The notes beneath the pieces are model-generated. The model made no database searches. It was not told where the DNA came from and saw only the letters and a list, made by a program, of their open reading frames with translations. A stretch of DNA of 46,407 bases, taken from an uncultured Bacteroidota bacterium (lineage in GTDB: Bacteria; Bacteroidota; Bacteroidia; Flavobacteriales; Flavobacteriaceae). The stretch spans positions 1 through 46,407 of the forward strand of contig CACMZR010000012.1 of assembly GCA_902618245.1 (NCBI GenBank). Direction: 5' to 3'. Both the position numbers and the translations under genes were made by a program. How positions within the stretch are numbered: the stretch's first letter is position 1; each line of letters opens with the position of its first letter. Positions 1 through 8,307 of this stretch are shown piece by piece.

Positions 1-239
1 TTGTATGTGTTAAAGATAAATTGCTGTTCTTTATAGTAGTAAAGGGATCTTTATACCCAAAATCTCCAAAAAATTATGATACTGAATCAATGGAAAAAGT
101 AAAAATACATGCGAAGAAAAATAATGCCAAACTTTATTATGGTGGTGTAGGATTTGCAAATGCAAAAGATTATGATATGCCTCTAAAAAAAAATAACCCT
201 TATGTTGTCAATTTTAATGGTCTTGAGAAAATTTTATAG
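1..239 (+). CDS. C-terminal end of an unidentified protein (5' partial)
   Basis: The reading frame is open from the left edge (first full codon at position 3) to a TAG at 237-239, giving about 78 residues and no convincing internal start, so the gene begins outside the window. The visible part is basic and hydrophilic, ends with NFNGLEKIL, and I do not recognise it. The stop lies inside the beginning of apbE, so the two genes overlap and are probably co-transcribed. In many flavobacteria apbE lies downstream of the Na+-translocating NADH:quinone reductase genes, so this could be a small gene of that region, but nothing visible proves it. Confidence 0.6.
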   Translation, partial: VCVKDKLLFFIVVKGSLYPKSPKNYDTESMEKVKIHAKKNNAKLYYGGVGFANAKDYDMPLKKNNPYVVNFNGLEKIL

Positions 240-1239
240 TGTTTTTATTTTTTTACTACTTGTCAATTGTAAAAACAATCAAAAAAATGATTTCAATCAA
301 TTAAGAGGTTATGCATTAGGTACAACTTACTCAATATCTTATTCAAACTCCAAACTAAGCAAGAATTTATTGTCACAGAAAATTGATTCAATTATTAATG
401 TCATAAATGTTTCAATGTCTACTTATGACAAAGATTCAGATATTTCAAAAATTAATAAAGGTGACAGTTTACTTGAAGTTGATACTCATTTTATAAAAGT
501 CTATAATAAAGCAACTGAAGTTTGGAGAAAAACTAAAGGTTATTTTGATCCCACAGTTGGAGCTCTTGTAAATGCATATGGATTTGGTCCAAATAGAACT
601 CATAAAACTGTTTCTCCATATCAGCTAGAACAGATTTTAAAATATACAGGATGGGATAAAGCAAAATTGACATCAAAGAACACTATTCAAAAAAAACATC
701 CAAACCTTTTTTTTGATTTCAATGCAATAGCAAAAGGCTACGCAGTTGATTTAATATCTGAATATTTAAGGTTAAATCAAGTTTCTTCTTTTTTAGTAGA
801 AATAGGAGGTGAGATAGTAGCTCAAGGAGTCAGTCCAAAATCAAATTTGCCTTGGAAAATTGCTATTGATAATCCAAAACAAGATGAAGAAAAAAAGTTT
901 ATTCAAACTATTTTTTTGAATAATCAGGCATTAGCAACATCAGGAAATTACAGAAAATACAAGTTAGATAAAAAAACAGGAAAACGTCATGTACATTCTA
1001 TAAACCCCAAAACTGGTAATTCTTTTCCTAGTGAAGTTTTAAGTGCCTCAGTTATTGCACCAAGTTGCATGGTTGCAGATGCGTTTGCCACAGCACTTAT
1101 GGTTATGCCGTTTGAAAAAAGTAAACTCCTAATTGAGAAAGAACTGACACTAGAAGCCCTTTGGATTATTGAAAATAAAAAAGGTGTAGTTGAACAACAC
1201 TTTTCTAAAGGGTTCTATAAAAATTTGTCAGAAAATTAG
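217..1239 (+). CDS. apbE: FAD:protein FMN transferase, lipoprotein
   Basis: ApbE attaches FMN covalently to threonine residues of flavoproteins such as NqrB/NqrC and RnfG-type subunits on the outer face of the inner membrane. The sequence shows a short hydrophobic leader with lipobox LLVNC, then GTTYS, the Mg/FAD-binding stretch DFNAIAKGYAVD (family DxxxIAKGYAVD), VEIGGEI, ATSGNYRKY, HSINPKTG and SCMVADAFATALMV, in family order and at normal length. ATG at 217 is preferred over ATG 202 because it puts a normal-length leader before the lipobox cysteine. It overlaps the upstream partial gene by 23 nt, suggesting an operon. Its 3' end overlaps the convergent methyltransferase by 4 nt. Confidence 0.93.
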   Translation: MVLRKFYSVFIFLLLVNCKNNQKNDFNQLRGYALGTTYSISYSNSKLSKNLLSQKIDSIINVINVSMSTYDKDSDISKINKGDSLLEVDTHFIKVYNKATEVWRKTKGYFDPTVGALVNAYGFGPNRTHKTVSPYQLEQILKYTGWDKAKLTSKNTIQKKHPNLFFDFNAIAKGYAVDLISEYLRLNQVSSFLVEIGGEIVAQGVSPKSNLPWKIAIDNPKQDEEKKFIQTIFLNNQALATSGNYRKYKLDKKTGKRHVHSINPKTGNSFPSEVLSASVIAPSCMVADAFATALMVMPFEKSKLLIEKELTLEALWIIENKKGVVEQHFSKGFYKNLSEN

Positions 1240-1988
1240 TTTTTGTAAGCTAAAGGGATATGATCAGTTTGAAGGCTAAATTTTTTAATCTCATGTTTTG
1301 AAAGCTTCTCTGTGAAACTGATACAATGTGACTCAAAACCGGCGCTATCTAATAAGTCGAAGTAATCTTTTCCATAAATACGGACATGATCGTATTGACC
1401 AAAAACTTTTTTACGTTCTGCTTTATCAATTATAGAAGGGTCCTCAAATGTCATCTTACGATTAAGATCCAAGGGGACTTGTGCGATTAATACCCCACCT
1501 TTTTTGAGAACTCTAAATAATTCCCTAATAGCTAATTTATCATTTAAAACATGCTCTAGTACGTGATTACAAAGGATAAGATCATATGAGTTATTTTCAA
1601 ATGGTAAATTACATATATCTGCTTTAGTTTCTGCCAAAGGAGAGTTAAGATCACAAGTTTTATATTCCCAATGTTTAAATTGCTTAAATTTTTTATAAAG
1701 TGGTTGTTCAGGAGCTATATGTAAAACCTTTGATGCTTGTTTAAAGAATTTGGTTTCTCTTTCAAGAAAAAGCCAAAGTAGACGGTGTCTTTCTAGAGAT
1801 AGAGTTCCAGGACAAAGTGCATTTTCTCTTATTTTTTGGTAACCGTATGGGAGAAATTTTCGGTACGAACTACCGTCAATTGGGTCTGTCAAAATATTTC
1901 CTTTATATATTTGTTTTAATATTGGCCTAAACCATATACTAATCTTTATTAGCCATACTCTTGGGAAATTATTTAAAAGCCATTTCAT
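1236..1988 (-). CDS. Class I SAM-dependent methyltransferase
   Basis: This 250-residue protein has a Methyltransf_11-type core: motif I is the variant VLHIAPEQP instead of the usual E/DxGxGxG, followed by an acidic ADICNLPF motif II/III and DLILCNHVLEHV, then LKKGGVLIAQVPL. This LHIAPE variant is common in Bacteroidota methyltransferases of unknown substrate. The start codon overlaps the stop of map by 4 nt (ATGA), so the two are translationally coupled. The substrate cannot be told from the sequence. A role near the envelope or lipid metabolism is possible but not shown. Confidence 0.85.
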   Translation of the reverse strand: MKWLLNNFPRVWLIKISIWFRPILKQIYKGNILTDPIDGSSYRKFLPYGYQKIRENALCPGTLSLERHRLLWLFLERETKFFKQASKVLHIAPEQPLYKKFKQFKHWEYKTCDLNSPLAETKADICNLPFENNSYDLILCNHVLEHVLNDKLAIRELFRVLKKGGVLIAQVPLDLNRKMTFEDPSIIDKAERKKVFGQYDHVRIYGKDYFDLLDSAGFESHCISFTEKLSKHEIKKFSLQTDHIPLAYKN

Positions 1989-2809
1989 AAAGCTAAATGT
2001 TCTTTTCTAAAAGGCCTCTCCTCAGAATTACTTAAACCAAGAGCTTTGTAGATATAATTAAAAGTAGATAATAATTCAGGTTTGCCATTAATAAGAGCGA
2101 CATTATGCTCAAAATGGGCACTTGATTTTCCATCTGCAGTAAGAATTGTCCATCCGTCATCAAGTTGTTTGATTTTATGAGTTCCCAGGTTTATCATTGG
2201 TTCAATTGCTAATACCATTCCATCTAATAATTTTTTACCTCTTCCTCTACGACCATAATTAGGAATTTCAGGACCCTCGTGCATTGTCTTGCCCAATCCG
2301 TGTCCTACAAGCTCTCGCACAACACCAAAACCTTCTTTTTCACAGTAATTTTGAACTGCATACCCTATGTCACCAACTCTATTTCCTTTCTTAAAATTTT
2401 TTATTCCCTCGTAAAGTGAAGCCTTCGTTACTTTAAGCAATTTTTCAATTTTAGGATCAATTTCACCAACTGCAAATGTATATGCATGGTCACCATAAAA
2501 CCCATTTTTAATAGCCCCACAATCTATAGAAATAATATCACCTTCTTTTAGAGGTTCATTGTTAGGAATACCGTGTACAACTTGAGCATTAGGACTCATA
2601 CAAAGTGTGTTTGGGAATTCATAAAGGCCAAGAAAACCAGGTTCGGCTCCCAAATCACGAATATGGGTTTCTGCAATACCATCTAGTTTAAGGGTAGAAA
2701 TACCAGGTTTTATTTCTGACGCCAAGATGCCCAATGTTTTTGAAACTATTAATGCACTTTCGCGTATCAACTCAATTTCTTCCTCAGTTTTTAAAATTAT
2801 CTCTGCCAT
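1985..2809 (-). CDS. map: Methionine aminopeptidase, type I
   Basis: It removes the initiator methionine from nascent proteins in the cytoplasm. The five metal ligands of the pita-bread fold are visible in order: two Asp in SIDCGAIKNGFYGDHAYTF, His in GHGLGKTMHEGP, Glu in AIEPM and Glu in HFEHNVAL. There is also the substrate-side His in VVHGIP. Length (274 residues) is slightly longer than the minimal type I enzyme because of a C-terminal tail after the last ligand, which is frequent in Bacteroidota. It is the first gene of a two-gene unit with the methyltransferase downstream. The 102-nt gap to gpmI shows no strong promoter that I can see. Confidence 0.96.
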   Translation of the reverse strand: MAEIILKTEEEIELIRESALIVSKTLGILASEIKPGISTLKLDGIAETHIRDLGAEPGFLGLYEFPNTLCMSPNAQVVHGIPNNEPLKEGDIISIDCGAIKNGFYGDHAYTFAVGEIDPKIEKLLKVTKASLYEGIKNFKKGNRVGDIGYAVQNYCEKEGFGVVRELVGHGLGKTMHEGPEIPNYGRRGRGKKLLDGMVLAIEPMINLGTHKIKQLDDGWTILTADGKSSAHFEHNVALINGKPELLSTFNYIYKALGLSNSEERPFRKEHLAL

Positions 2810-2911
2810 CTAAAAATTTATTAATATCGATTTTTTATTGACTATTCTAAAATGATATGAAGAAAAATACTAAAATGAAAATTGATATAGAAAAGCTTAC
2901 GTTTGATCATT

Positions 2912-4435
2912 CTAAATTGAGATTAGGGAATTTTGAGTCATTTTTTCAGGTATTTCGATTTCAAGCAAATCCAATATAGTTGGTGCAATATCACTCAAAA
3001 TTCCTGACTTAATTTTTCTTTTTTTTACATCAACTAAGATAACAGGTACAGGGTTTTTAGTGTGAGCAGTATTTGGGCTTCCGTCAGGATTGACCATAGT
3101 TTCACAATTTCCATGATCTGCAATAATAAGTGTAACATAATTTTTTTCTAAAGCTTTTTTTACCACTGCAGCGGTGCATTCGTCGACTACTTCACAAGCA
3201 CGTATCGCAGCTTTAAAGTTTCCAGTATGTCCAACCATATCTGGGTTTGCAAAATTTAAACATAAAAAATCAGGGGTGTCTGATTCAATTTTTGCTATAG
3301 TTGAATCACGAATTTCATATGCGCTCATTTCAGGTTTTAGGTCATAAGTAGCTACTTTTGGAGAGGGGCAGAGGATTCTTTCTTCTCCTTGAAAAGGATT
3401 CTCTCTTCCTCCATTAAAGAAGAATGTCACATGAGGGTATTTTTCTGTCTCTGCAATTCGAACCTGAGTTTTTCCTGCATTAGATATCACTTCTCCAAGA
3501 GTTTTATCTAAATTATCTTTATCAAATATAACTTCGATATTTTTAAAGGAATCGTCATAATTTGTTAAGGTTAAGTATTTTAATTTTTTTGGATACATAT
3601 TATATTCAGGGAACGAACTCTGAGTAAGAACCTGAGTTAGTTCTCTACCTCTATCTGTGCGAAAGTTTAAAAAAAGTACAATATCTTCAGCTTCGATTTT
3701 TGTTATCGCTTTTCCTAAATTGTCTTTTTTGTAAAGCGGTTTGATAAATTCATCTGTCACTCCTTCATCGTAACTGGATTTAAGAGAAGATACAAAGTTA
3801 TCGCTGGCCTCACCTCTCCCATGAATCAGAAGATCATAGGCTTCTTTAATTCTTTCCCATCTTTGATCACGATCCATAGCATAGTAACGACCTATTAAAC
3901 TTGCAAGCTTTCCATTTGTATTTAACATTTTTTTTTCAATACTTTCTACAAAATGGATTCCAGATTGAGGATCAACATCTCTTCCATCAGTAAAAGCATG
4001 AAGGTAAAATTCTTTTAATTTATATTCTTCTAAAATATCAATAAATCCCTCAATATGTTTTATGTGTGAATGAACTCCACCATCTGAAAGTAATCCTAAA
4101 AGATGGATCTTTTTATTTCTTCTTTTAGCGTATTCGAGACAATCTTTCAAGACAGTTTTTTTTCTCAGCGTATTTTTTTCTAAAGCTTGATTTATTTTTG
4201 CCAAATCTTGGTAAACAATTCGACCTGCACCCAAATTCATATGTCCTACTTCGCTGTTACCCATTTGACCTTCAGGTAATCCTACATGTTTTCCGTCAGT
4301 TCTAAGAGTACTATGTTCGTACTCATCATACAAAAAGTCAATATATGGAGTATTTGCTTGATCAACGGCAGATACCTTTCGATTTTTTGACTTACCCCAG
4401 CCGTCTAAAATAATTAGGAGTGTTTTTTGAGCCAT
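2912..4435 (-). CDS. gpmI: 2,3-bisphosphoglycerate-independent phosphoglycerate mutase
   Basis: It interconverts 3- and 2-phosphoglycerate in glycolysis and gluconeogenesis using two Mn2+ ions and a phosphoserine intermediate. Visible marks are ILDGWG at the N terminus (first metal Asp), the catalytic-serine region GNSEVGHMNLGAG, the long inserted phosphotransferase domain (HAFTDGRDVDP, GRYYAMDRDQRWER) and the C-terminal metal-binding motifs FANPDMVGHTGN, IADHGNCETM and NTAHTKNPVP. Length of 507 residues is normal for the family. It is divergent from rsgA, with 89 nt between start codons. Confidence 0.97.
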   Translation of the reverse strand: MAQKTLLIILDGWGKSKNRKVSAVDQANTPYIDFLYDEYEHSTLRTDGKHVGLPEGQMGNSEVGHMNLGAGRIVYQDLAKINQALEKNTLRKKTVLKDCLEYAKRRNKKIHLLGLLSDGGVHSHIKHIEGFIDILEEYKLKEFYLHAFTDGRDVDPQSGIHFVESIEKKMLNTNGKLASLIGRYYAMDRDQRWERIKEAYDLLIHGRGEASDNFVSSLKSSYDEGVTDEFIKPLYKKDNLGKAITKIEAEDIVLFLNFRTDRGRELTQVLTQSSFPEYNMYPKKLKYLTLTNYDDSFKNIEVIFDKDNLDKTLGEVISNAGKTQVRIAETEKYPHVTFFFNGGRENPFQGEERILCPSPKVATYDLKPEMSAYEIRDSTIAKIESDTPDFLCLNFANPDMVGHTGNFKAAIRACEVVDECTAAVVKKALEKNYVTLIIADHGNCETMVNPDGSPNTAHTKNPVPVILVDVKKRKIKSGILSDIAPTILDLLEIEIPEKMTQNSLISI

Positions 4436-4524
4436 TGTTTTATTTATATAAATATATGAATAACTCTGATCTACTGATAAACATAAAGGCTTAAAAAAAA
4501 ACTGTTTCTTTGTAAATAAAATTT

Positions 4525-5454
4525 TTGAAAAAAGGACTTATTTATCGCTCAACTGGAAGCTGGCACATAGTCGAGTCCGGTGGTTTTTTTTATTCATGTA
4601 GAATCAAGGGAAATTTGAGACTTAAAGGAATAAAAAGCACTAATCCTGTTGCTGTTGGTGATCGTGTAATTTTTGAGGTTGAAAACAACTCAATTAAATC
4701 AGAGGGAAGGATAATCGAGGTAGAAGAGAGAAAAAATTATATTATAAGGAAGTCAGTTAATTTATCGAGACAAACTCATATTATTGCATCGAATATAGAT
4801 CTGGCTTTTTTAATGATCACGATTAATAATCCACCAACTTTTACAGTCTTTATTGACCGATTTTTAGTTACCGCAGAGGCTTATAAAATACCGGTAATTT
4901 TATTATTTAATAAAATTGATACCTACATAAAGAAAGATCTAAATACTATTAACTCACTTAAAAAAATGTATGAGGATATTGGTTATACTGCTTATGAAAT
5001 ATCAGCTAAAACCAGTCAAAATTTAGAAAATGTAAAAACACTAATGCAAAATAAAATAATAATGATATCGGGGCATAGTGGTGTTGGAAAATCAACATTT
5101 ATTAATGCAATAGACCCAGATGTTAATATAAAAACTTCTGCTATTTCAGAACAACATATGCAAGGAAAACACACTACTACTTTTGCAGAAATGCATAAAT
5201 TAAAAGGAGGTATTAAAATTATTGATACACCTGGGATTAAGGGTTTTGGGATTGTAGAAATGCGACCTCAGGAAATCGGGAATTATTTTCCTGAATTTTT
5301 TCAAAGAAAAGATAAGTGTAAGTTCAACAATTGTCTTCATCAAAATGAACCTAATTGCGCGATTAAAAGCGCTGTTAAGGATGGATTAATAGCTCAGAGT
5401 AGATTCAATAGTTATACTCAAATACTATCTGAAGACAGTAATAATAGAAATTAA
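4525..5454 (+). CDS. rsgA: Ribosome small-subunit biogenesis GTPase RsgA
   Basis: RsgA is a circularly permuted GTPase acting late in 30S maturation. The N-terminal OB fold (KGLIYRSTGSW, GIKSTNPVAVGDRV) is followed by the permuted G motifs: G4 NKID, G1 GHSGVGKS, then G3 DTPG. The C-terminal zinc finger has the C-x4-C-x-H-x5-C pattern (CKFNNCLHQNEPNC). The start is TTG at 4525; it aligns with the usual N terminus of flavobacterial homologues, and no ATG is available nearby in frame. dtd follows after 1 nt, so the two form an operon, as is common in this group. Confidence 0.95.
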   Translation: MKKGLIYRSTGSWHIVESGGFFYSCRIKGNLRLKGIKSTNPVAVGDRVIFEVENNSIKSEGRIIEVEERKNYIIRKSVNLSRQTHIIASNIDLAFLMITINNPPTFTVFIDRFLVTAEAYKIPVILLFNKIDTYIKKDLNTINSLKKMYEDIGYTAYEISAKTSQNLENVKTLMQNKIIMISGHSGVGKSTFINAIDPDVNIKTSAISEQHMQGKHTTTFAEMHKLKGGIKIIDTPGIKGFGIVEMRPQEIGNYFPEFFQRKDKCKFNNCLHQNEPNCAIKSAVKDGLIAQSRFNSYTQILSEDSNNRN

Positions 5455-5455
5455 T

Positions 5456-5908
5456 ATGAGAGCTGTAATACAAAGAGTTAAGTATGCTCATGTGATTATT
5501 GAAAGAGAAGAAAAAAGAACATCTGGTCCTGGTTTGATGATATTGTTAGGAATAGGACATTCTGATAATCAAGATGATGTAAAATGGTTAGCAAATAAGA
5601 TTTTGAATTTGCGGATATTTAATGACGTAAAAGGGATTATGAACGAGTCTATTAAAGAAATAAAAGGTGAGATTATGGTAATTAGCCAGTTCACTCTCAT
5701 GGCTCAAACAAAAAAAGGAAACCGCCCTTCATATGGGAATGCTGCTAAACACGAACATGCGATTCCATTATATAATCTATTTAAAACCGTTACCCAAAAT
5801 GGCCTTTCAAAGCCAGTAATATCAGGAAAATTTGGATCAAATATGGAAGTAGAAATTGTTAACGATGGCCCAGTAACGATTTGTATTGATACGAAAAATC
5901 GGGATTAA
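5456..5908 (+). CDS. dtd: D-aminoacyl-tRNA deacylase
   Basis: Dtd hydrolyses D-aminoacyl-tRNAs (and glycyl-tRNA-Ala) formed by mischarging. The sequence begins MRAVIQRV, contains the catalytic-side motif SQFTLMA (family SQFTLxA) and the C-terminal NDGPVT that carries the cross-subunit proline motif. Length is 150 residues, which is standard. The ATG follows the rsgA stop by one base, so translation is probably coupled. It converges on murB with only 7 nt between stop codons and no obvious hairpin there. Confidence 0.96.
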   Translation: MRAVIQRVKYAHVIIEREEKRTSGPGLMILLGIGHSDNQDDVKWLANKILNLRIFNDVKGIMNESIKEIKGEIMVISQFTLMAQTKKGNRPSYGNAAKHEHAIPLYNLFKTVTQNGLSKPVISGKFGSNMEVEIVNDGPVTICIDTKNRD

Positions 5909-5915
5909 ATTATAA

Positions 5916-6917
5916 TCATAATAGATTTACTTCAAAGTCTAATCTAAGCCCATAAAAGTTAAATATCTTTTCCTTGACTTCTTCTGCTAGAGCCAAAATA
6001 TCTAAACCTTTTGCTCTTCCGTAATTCACTAATACCAAAGCCTGTTTTTTGTGAATTCCCGCATCACCTTTTCTTTTTCCTTTGTATCCAATTTTTTCTA
6101 TAAGCCAGCCTGCAGGCAACTTAAAATGATTTTTGCTTTCTTCATAATACGGTATTTCAGGAAATTCGTTCTTAAGTGCTAAAAGTTTTTTTTGGGTCAC
6201 AATAGGGTTTTTAAAAAAACTTCCACTGTTTCCAATTTTTTCCGGATCAGGTAGTTTTGATTTTCTAATTGCTATAACTTCAGCTGCCACATTTTGTATG
6301 GTGTTTTCTTTTCCAATCATTAATCTTTGAAGTTCACCATAGCTAATATTTATTTTGTGTGGTTTTTTTCTCAACAAAAAACAAACACTAGTTATTATAA
6401 CTTTTCCTTTTAGCTCTTCTTTGAAAATTGAGGACCGATACTGAAATTTACAAGATTCCTTTTCGTAATTTTTAAATTTTAATGAACTTATTTCAAGAGC
6501 TCGACAGCTTTTAAATACTGAATTTAACTCTACTCCATATGCACCAATATTTTGAATAGGTGCAGCTCCTACGCTGCCTGGAATCAACGCCAAGTTTTCA
6601 ATTCCAGAGTAGTCATTTTTTAAAGCCCATAAAACTAGGTCATGCCAAACCTCACCGGCTCCAACTTTAATCAAAACTTCAGTTTCTGTTTGCTCTTGAA
6701 CCACTATTCCTTTATTTTTCATGATTATAGTATGCCCATCATAATTTTTAGTTAATAAAATATTACTCCCTAATCCTAAAACTCTGAAAGGCCCTTTTAT
6801 TTTTGACTTTAATATTCTTAGAAGTTCATCTTCGGATAAAATCTCCACAAGGAATTTTGTTTTAACGTCAATGCCAAATGTGTTGTGGTGTTTTAGCGAA
6901 ACATTTTCTTTAATCAT
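5916..6917 (-). CDS. murB: UDP-N-acetylenolpyruvoylglucosamine reductase
   Basis: MurB reduces the enolpyruvyl group to give UDP-N-acetylmuramate, the second committed step of peptidoglycan synthesis. The FAD-binding PP-loop region shows NTFGIDV, LGLGSNILLT and AGEVWHDLV, then GIENLALIPGSVGAAPIQNIGAYGVE, the proton-donor region NSGSFFKNP, and a C-terminal PAGWLIEKIGYKGKRKGDAG. The extended length (333 residues) with the inserted YRSSIFKEE region fits type I MurB. The start overlaps the stop of the aminotransferase gene by 4 nt. Confidence 0.96.
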   Translation of the reverse strand: MIKENVSLKHHNTFGIDVKTKFLVEILSEDELLRILKSKIKGPFRVLGLGSNILLTKNYDGHTIIMKNKGIVVQEQTETEVLIKVGAGEVWHDLVLWALKNDYSGIENLALIPGSVGAAPIQNIGAYGVELNSVFKSCRALEISSLKFKNYEKESCKFQYRSSIFKEELKGKVIITSVCFLLRKKPHKINISYGELQRLMIGKENTIQNVAAEVIAIRKSKLPDPEKIGNSGSFFKNPIVTQKKLLALKNEFPEIPYYEESKNHFKLPAGWLIEKIGYKGKRKGDAGIHKKQALVLVNYGRAKGLDILALAEEVKEKIFNFYGLRLDFEVNLL

Positions 6918-8125
6918 ACAACTGGTGATGCGTAAATTTTATTGTATTTCTTAATCCCTTTTCTAATAATTTTTGTTGCTCTTAAAAGTTTTTTCTCGTT
7001 TAAAACAAATGCAACACGTACTTCATTTATACCATAACCTGGAGTGGAATAAAAACCTGTAGCGGGAGCCAACATTACTGTCTGGCCTTCGTCTTCAAAT
7101 GAGGTTAACAAAAATTTAGAAAAATTCTCAGCATCATCAATGGGAAGTTTAACCATGCAATAAAATGCTCCCATTGGATGAGAAACTTTAACGTCAGGAA
7201 TTTCCTCTAATGCTTTAATTAGTACATTTCTTCTTTTGCTATATTCACTTATCACCTTTTTAAGATAACTGTCTGGCGCATCAAGTGCAGCTTCACTTGC
7301 TATTAGAGCATATGTGGGAGGTGAAAGACGAAGTTGAGCAAATTTTAGTAAATTTTGAATTAACAATTTATTTTTAGAAACAATACATCCAACCCTAGCA
7401 CCACACAAGCTGTAACGTTTTGATACTGAATCTATCATTATGGTATTTTGATGACCTTCAGGGTGACGTAAAACTGAATAATGTTCTATATCTCCGTGCA
7501 TAAATTCTCTATAAACTTCGTCGACTATAAGGAATATATTTTTTCTGATTGATAATTCACAAAGGGTGATAATTTCAAGTTTACTGTAAACATAGCCCGT
7601 TGGATTACTAGGATTACATAGTAGTATGGCTTTGGTTTTGGGAGTAATTTTACTGTCAATATTTTCCAAAGAAGGTAATTGGAACCGATTATTAAATTCA
7701 GAGGCAACGGGAACTACTTTTACACCAGATGCACTAGCAAAACCATTATAATTTGCGTAGAAAGGTTCAGGAATAATTATTTCGTCTTCAGCATCACAAA
7801 TTGAGTTTAAAACAAAGGTCAGTGCTTCACTAGCTCCTGTGGTTATTAAAATATCCTCAGCGTTTATATTAATTTTATGTTTAGAGTAATACTTAGATAG
7901 TTTTTTACGATATGAGAAATTACCTTGAGATGGGCCATATGGTAATAACTTAAGATTAGAGTTTTTAACTGCATCTATCGCTTCCCTTGGAGCTTCAATA
8001 TCTGGCTGTCCAATGTTAAGATGTAAAACTTTAACACCTCTTGCTTTAGCTTGTTCAGAAAAAACGGCTAATTTTCTAATTGGTGAAACTGGAATATCAA
8101 TTCCTTTTTTTGATAATTTGGGCAT
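6914..8125 (-). CDS. PLP-dependent aminotransferase, class I/II
   Basis: Fold-type I aminotransferase of 403 residues. The PLP lysine is in SVSKRYSLCGARVG, the ring-stacking and phosphate contacts are in TTGASEALTF, and the conserved NPSNPTG and IVDEVYREF motifs are present, as is the C-terminal substrate arginine region EVRVAFVLN. The family includes aspartate, aromatic and methionine aminotransferases. The exact amino-acid substrate cannot be decided here. It is translationally coupled with murB (ATGA overlap), an arrangement seen in other flavobacteria as far as I recall, though no functional link is obvious. Confidence 0.92.
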   Translation of the reverse strand: MPKLSKKGIDIPVSPIRKLAVFSEQAKARGVKVLHLNIGQPDIEAPREAIDAVKNSNLKLLPYGPSQGNFSYRKKLSKYYSKHKININAEDILITTGASEALTFVLNSICDAEDEIIIPEPFYANYNGFASASGVKVVPVASEFNNRFQLPSLENIDSKITPKTKAILLCNPSNPTGYVYSKLEIITLCELSIRKNIFLIVDEVYREFMHGDIEHYSVLRHPEGHQNTIMIDSVSKRYSLCGARVGCIVSKNKLLIQNLLKFAQLRLSPPTYALIASEAALDAPDSYLKKVISEYSKRRNVLIKALEEIPDVKVSHPMGAFYCMVKLPIDDAENFSKFLLTSFEDEGQTVMLAPATGFYSTPGYGINEVRVAFVLNEKKLLRATKIIRKGIKKYNKIYASPVV

Positions 8126-8233
8126 TTTTGAATTAAAATGTAAAAATGCTAAAAAATACTTTGAAACGCAATCATTGTAGAGCTTATGATAAAACTTTAA
8201 ATTTATGATTGATAATTTTTATAAATCTTTTTT

Positions 8234-8241
8234 CAAATTTA
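8234..8241 (-). promoter_or_regulatory. Possible -7 element for the aminotransferase-murB unit
   Basis: The minus strand reads TAAATTTG, matching the Bacteroidota -7 consensus TAnnTTTG. It lies about 110 nt before the aminotransferase start, leaving a fairly long leader, and no convincing -33 TTTG is at the expected spacing. It may be a chance match in AT-rich DNA. Confidence 0.3.
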
Positions 8242-8307
8242 AAGCTCAATTTTTATTATAGAATAAGTGTCCCTACTTTTATAGGATAAAATAACCAAAA
8301 GGTTTTT

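Noticed and set aside
2857-2979. Possible 40-codon + strand ORF starting MKKNTKMKIDIEK between map and gpmI
   Set aside because: It runs into the antisense of gpmI, has no recognisable motif and no good promoter; a chance frame is more likely.
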